This document shows positions 14,361 through 16,493 of a DNA stretch of 16,493 bases, piece after piece. Every line of letters begins with the position of its first letter. The stretch's first letter is position 1. The stretch is from Chloroflexota bacterium. Lineage in GTDB: Bacteria > Chloroflexota > Dormibacteria > Dormibacterales > Dormibacteraceae. The translations under genes and the position numbers were made by a program. The stretch is from the NCBI GenBank assembly GCA_003446775.1, contig DMCH01000103.1, forward strand, positions 29,430 to 45,922, given 5' to 3'. The notes beneath the pieces were generated by a model. It was not told the origin of the DNA. It searched no databases and saw only the letters and a list, made by a program, of their open reading frames with translations.

Positions 14361-16493
14361 GTGCCGGAATACGCTGCCATTGACCTCGAGACGACCGGTC
14401 TCGACCCGGCCCGTGACCGAGTCATCGAGGTCGGTGCGGTCGCTTTCACGCCCGCGGGCGTCACGGCATCCATGGAGCGCCTCGTCGACCCTGGGCGATC
14501 CGTGCCCGAGCCGGTCCTTCGCTTGACGGGAATCAAGGCCGAGGAATTGCGAGGAGCCGGAACGGAGGAGACGGCTCTGGCGGAGCTGGGCGAATTCCTG
14601 CGCGGCCGTCAGCCCGTTGGCCATGGGGCCCGCCTCGACGTCGACTTTCTCACGGCCGCCGGCCACTGGAACGAGACAACCGAGATCCTCGACACGCTCG
14701 ACCTCGCTCGCATCCTGATGCCGGCGGCTCCCAGTCACAGCCTGCCGCTGCTGGCGACTGACCTCGGCTTCTCGCAGCCGAGACCGCATCGCGCGCTGGA
14801 CGATGCCGACGCTACGCGCCAGCTCCTGCTGCGCCTGCGTGACGAGGCGGCTGCGCTCGACGAGAACCTCAAGGAATCGATGCTCGCGCTGGTTGCGCCC
14901 TATGCCTGGCCGATCGCCCGGTTTTTCGCCGACGCCCTGGCGGCGCCGAATCCGGACTCGACTGCCGCTTCGGCGCCTCGGGTACACACCCACCACGCGG
15001 CGAAGTCAGGGCTGCCGCCCGACGACCCAGACCTGGTCGCGGCTTTGCTCGGCCCCGAGGGCCCGTTGGCCGGCGTGCTCCCAGGCTATGAGCACCGCGA
15101 GCCACAGCTGCAGATGCTGCTCGCCGTCGCCCAGATCCAGGCCCGGGGCGGGAGCCTGCTCGTGGAGGCGGGCACCGGCACGGGCAAGAGCCTTGCCTAC
15201 CTGGTGCCGTCCATCGCGCGAGCCGTGCGCCATGGGGAGCGCGTGGTCGTGTCGACCGACACCCACACGCTGCAGGAGCAGCTCATGGGCAAGGACCTGC
15301 CGGGCTTGCGCGAGTGGCTGCCGTGGAACTTCAAAGCGTGCCTCCTCAAGGGCCGGTCCAATTACGTGTCGCTGCGGCGGTGGCGCCGCTACCTCGGCGA
15401 GCCGTGCCAGGACTCCGACGACCTTCGCTTCAAGCTCAAAGTCCTCGTCTGGCTCCACAGCACCGAAAGCGGCGACCGTTCCGAGCTCAGGCTTCACGGC
15501 CGCGAGGAGGTGTTCTGGGCGCGCATCGCGTCCGACCCGATGGACTGCGTCGGCATCCATTGCACCAAAGAAGACTGCTACGTGCACAGGGCCCGCGCGG
15601 AGGCCGAGGCGGCAGACCTCGTGGTGGTCAACCACGCGCTGCTGCTGGCCGACGCCGAGATCGGGGGCGGCCTGCTGCCGGAGTTCGATCATCTCGTCAT
15701 CGACGAGGCCCACCATCTCGAGGACGCGGCCACGCGCGGCCTGCGCCAGGAGGTCGACGGGCCCGGGCTCCAGGCCTTGCTGGAAAGACTGGGCGGAAGT
15801 CGAGAGAGCCCGTCAGGCTTGTTGGCCGAGCTCCGACGCCAGCCGCACCTGGGCGCGTCCGACGAGGCCTTTGCCGAAGCCATGCCTTTGACGCTGGCCA
15901 CAGCCGAGCGTGTGCGCGAGCTCTTCGCGTCAGCGGTCACCTGGGTCGCAAGCCGCCTCAACGATTCGGAAAGGCGCGAGGAGTCGCTCCGCCTGACCCC
16001 GCCCCTTCGCGAGGACGAAGGCTGGGAGAGGGTGCGGCTCGAGGGGGAGAATGCGACCACCTCGCTGGCGGCCCTCGACGGCGTGCTGCGCCGGGCGGTG
16101 GGCGGCGCGCGGGAATGGCTGGGTGGATCGGAACCCGACCAGAGCGTGCGCGAGCTGGAGATCATCCGCGGCCGGCTCCAGGGCGCCACGACCCTGTTGG
16201 GAGAGGCTCTGCTCGAACCCGACCCCAACCGCGTTTATTGGTTCACCCTCGCCGCCCGCAGCGAGAACCTCGTCCTGAGGGCTGCGCCCATCAACGTCGG
16301 CACGCTGCTGCGGGAGCGCGTGTACTCGGAGCGCCGGTCGACGGTTTTCACCTCGGCGACCTTGGCGGTGGGCGGGAGCTTCGACTACTTCCGCTCCCGC
16401 ATCGGCCTGGGGCCACAGGCGGAAGAGCTCATCCTGCCCTCGCCGTTCGACTTCCTCCACCAGGCTCTGGTCTGCCTGCCGACCGACCTGCCC
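14361..16493 (+). CDS. dinG: DinG-family helicase with N-terminal exonuclease domain (3' truncated)
   Basis: The frame from GTG 14361 runs off the window end after 711 codons. The N-terminal domain is a DnaQ-like 3'-5' exonuclease with a complete DEDDh set: Asp8 and Glu10 (AIDLETTG), Asp93 (ARLDVDFL), His143 and Asp148 (HRALDDAD). A linker leads to a superfamily 2 (XPD/DinG-like) helicase with Walker A EAGTGTGKS (269-277), DEAH at 448-451 (VIDEAHHLE) and the SATLAVGGSFDYF block near the end. Fusions of this type are known in Firmicutes DinG. Of the Fe-S cysteines, three are seen (Cys396, Cys401, Cys406), but the position after KGRSNY is Ser337 instead of Cys; Cys327 and Cys349 lie nearby. The remaining C-terminal helicase motifs lie beyond the window. 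Confidence 0.92.
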   Translation, partial: MPEYAAIDLETTGLDPARDRVIEVGAVAFTPAGVTASMERLVDPGRSVPEPVLRLTGIKAEELRGAGTEETALAELGEFLRGRQPVGHGARLDVDFLTAAGHWNETTEILDTLDLARILMPAAPSHSLPLLATDLGFSQPRPHRALDDADATRQLLLRLRDEAAALDENLKESMLALVAPYAWPIARFFADALAAPNPDSTAASAPRVHTHHAAKSGLPPDDPDLVAALLGPEGPLAGVLPGYEHREPQLQMLLAVAQIQARGGSLLVEAGTGTGKSLAYLVPSIARAVRHGERVVVSTDTHTLQEQLMGKDLPGLREWLPWNFKACLLKGRSNYVSLRRWRRYLGEPCQDSDDLRFKLKVLVWLHSTESGDRSELRLHGREEVFWARIASDPMDCVGIHCTKEDCYVHRARAEAEAADLVVVNHALLLADAEIGGGLLPEFDHLVIDEAHHLEDAATRGLRQEVDGPGLQALLERLGGSRESPSGLLAELRRQPHLGASDEAFAEAMPLTLATAERVRELFASAVTWVASRLNDSERREESLRLTPPLREDEGWERVRLEGENATTSLAALDGVLRRAVGGAREWLGGSEPDQSVRELEIIRGRLQGATTLLGEALLEPDPNRVYWFTLAARSENLVLRAAPINVGTLLRERVYSERRSTVFTSATLAVGGSFDYFRSRIGLGPQAEELILPSPFDFLHQALVCLPTDLP

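Noticed and set aside
14280..14996. N-terminal extension of the AAA+ frame on the minus strand
   Set aside because: The open frame continues upstream of ATG 14279, but it is antisense to the well-supported exonuclease domain of dinG and has no domain-like sequence.

Overview
The window is GC-rich bacterial chromosome with a dense housekeeping layout. Gene content (Asp23-nusB-xseB, tlyA-nadK-recN, scpA-scpB-rluB-cmk-plsC, an exonuclease-fused DinG) resembles Gram-positive and Chloroflexota-type genomes. The heavy use of TTG and GTG starts, a Thermus-like Arg-tipped EF-P and a DUF222/HNH protein suggest an uncultivated lineage near Chloroflexota, possibly Dormibacterota-like. That placement is inference and was not tested by any search.

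Positions 26-11187 hold one co-directional run of 16 plus-strand genes: aroK, aroB, aroQ, efp, an Asp23/Gls24 protein, nusB, xseB, a DUF212 (divergent PAP2) membrane protein, tlyA, nadK, recN, a PIG-L deacetylase, scpA, scpB, a RluB-type pseudouridine synthase, cmk and plsC (17 with aroK counted separately from its unresolved start). Most joints are 4-base stop/start overlaps or gaps of 1-25 bases, so the run probably behaves as one long operon, with possible internal promoters before the Asp23 gene and scpA. It links late steps of the shikimate pathway, translation factors and rRNA modification, NADP supply, DNA repair, chromosome condensation, nucleotide metabolism and phospholipid synthesis. 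The run closes with a good candidate intrinsic terminator at 11277-11311.

Positions 11333-12486 hold a separately promoted DUF222/HNH endonuclease-like gene with a near-consensus sigma-70 promoter abutting its start codon. It converges on a minus-strand pair: a MoxR-like AAA+ ATPase with an N-terminal helical or winged-helix region (12969-14279), followed 3 bases later by a small three-helix membrane protein (12624-12965). The function of this pair is not recognised.

Positions 14280-14360 are a short divergent promoter region. From 14361 to the window end runs a 3'-truncated dinG-type gene with an intact N-terminal DEDDh exonuclease domain and a helicase in which the usual first Fe-S cysteine appears to be Ser.

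The most unusual signals are: (1) TANNNT -10-like boxes placed 6-11 bases before the start codons of five genes, which suggests leaderless or near-leaderless transcripts; (2) an aroK whose P-loop begins upstream of its only ATG; (3) the altered DinG Fe-S cysteine set; and (4) the unassigned AAA+/membrane-protein pair. I saw no CRISPR array, tRNA, rRNA or insertion sequence.
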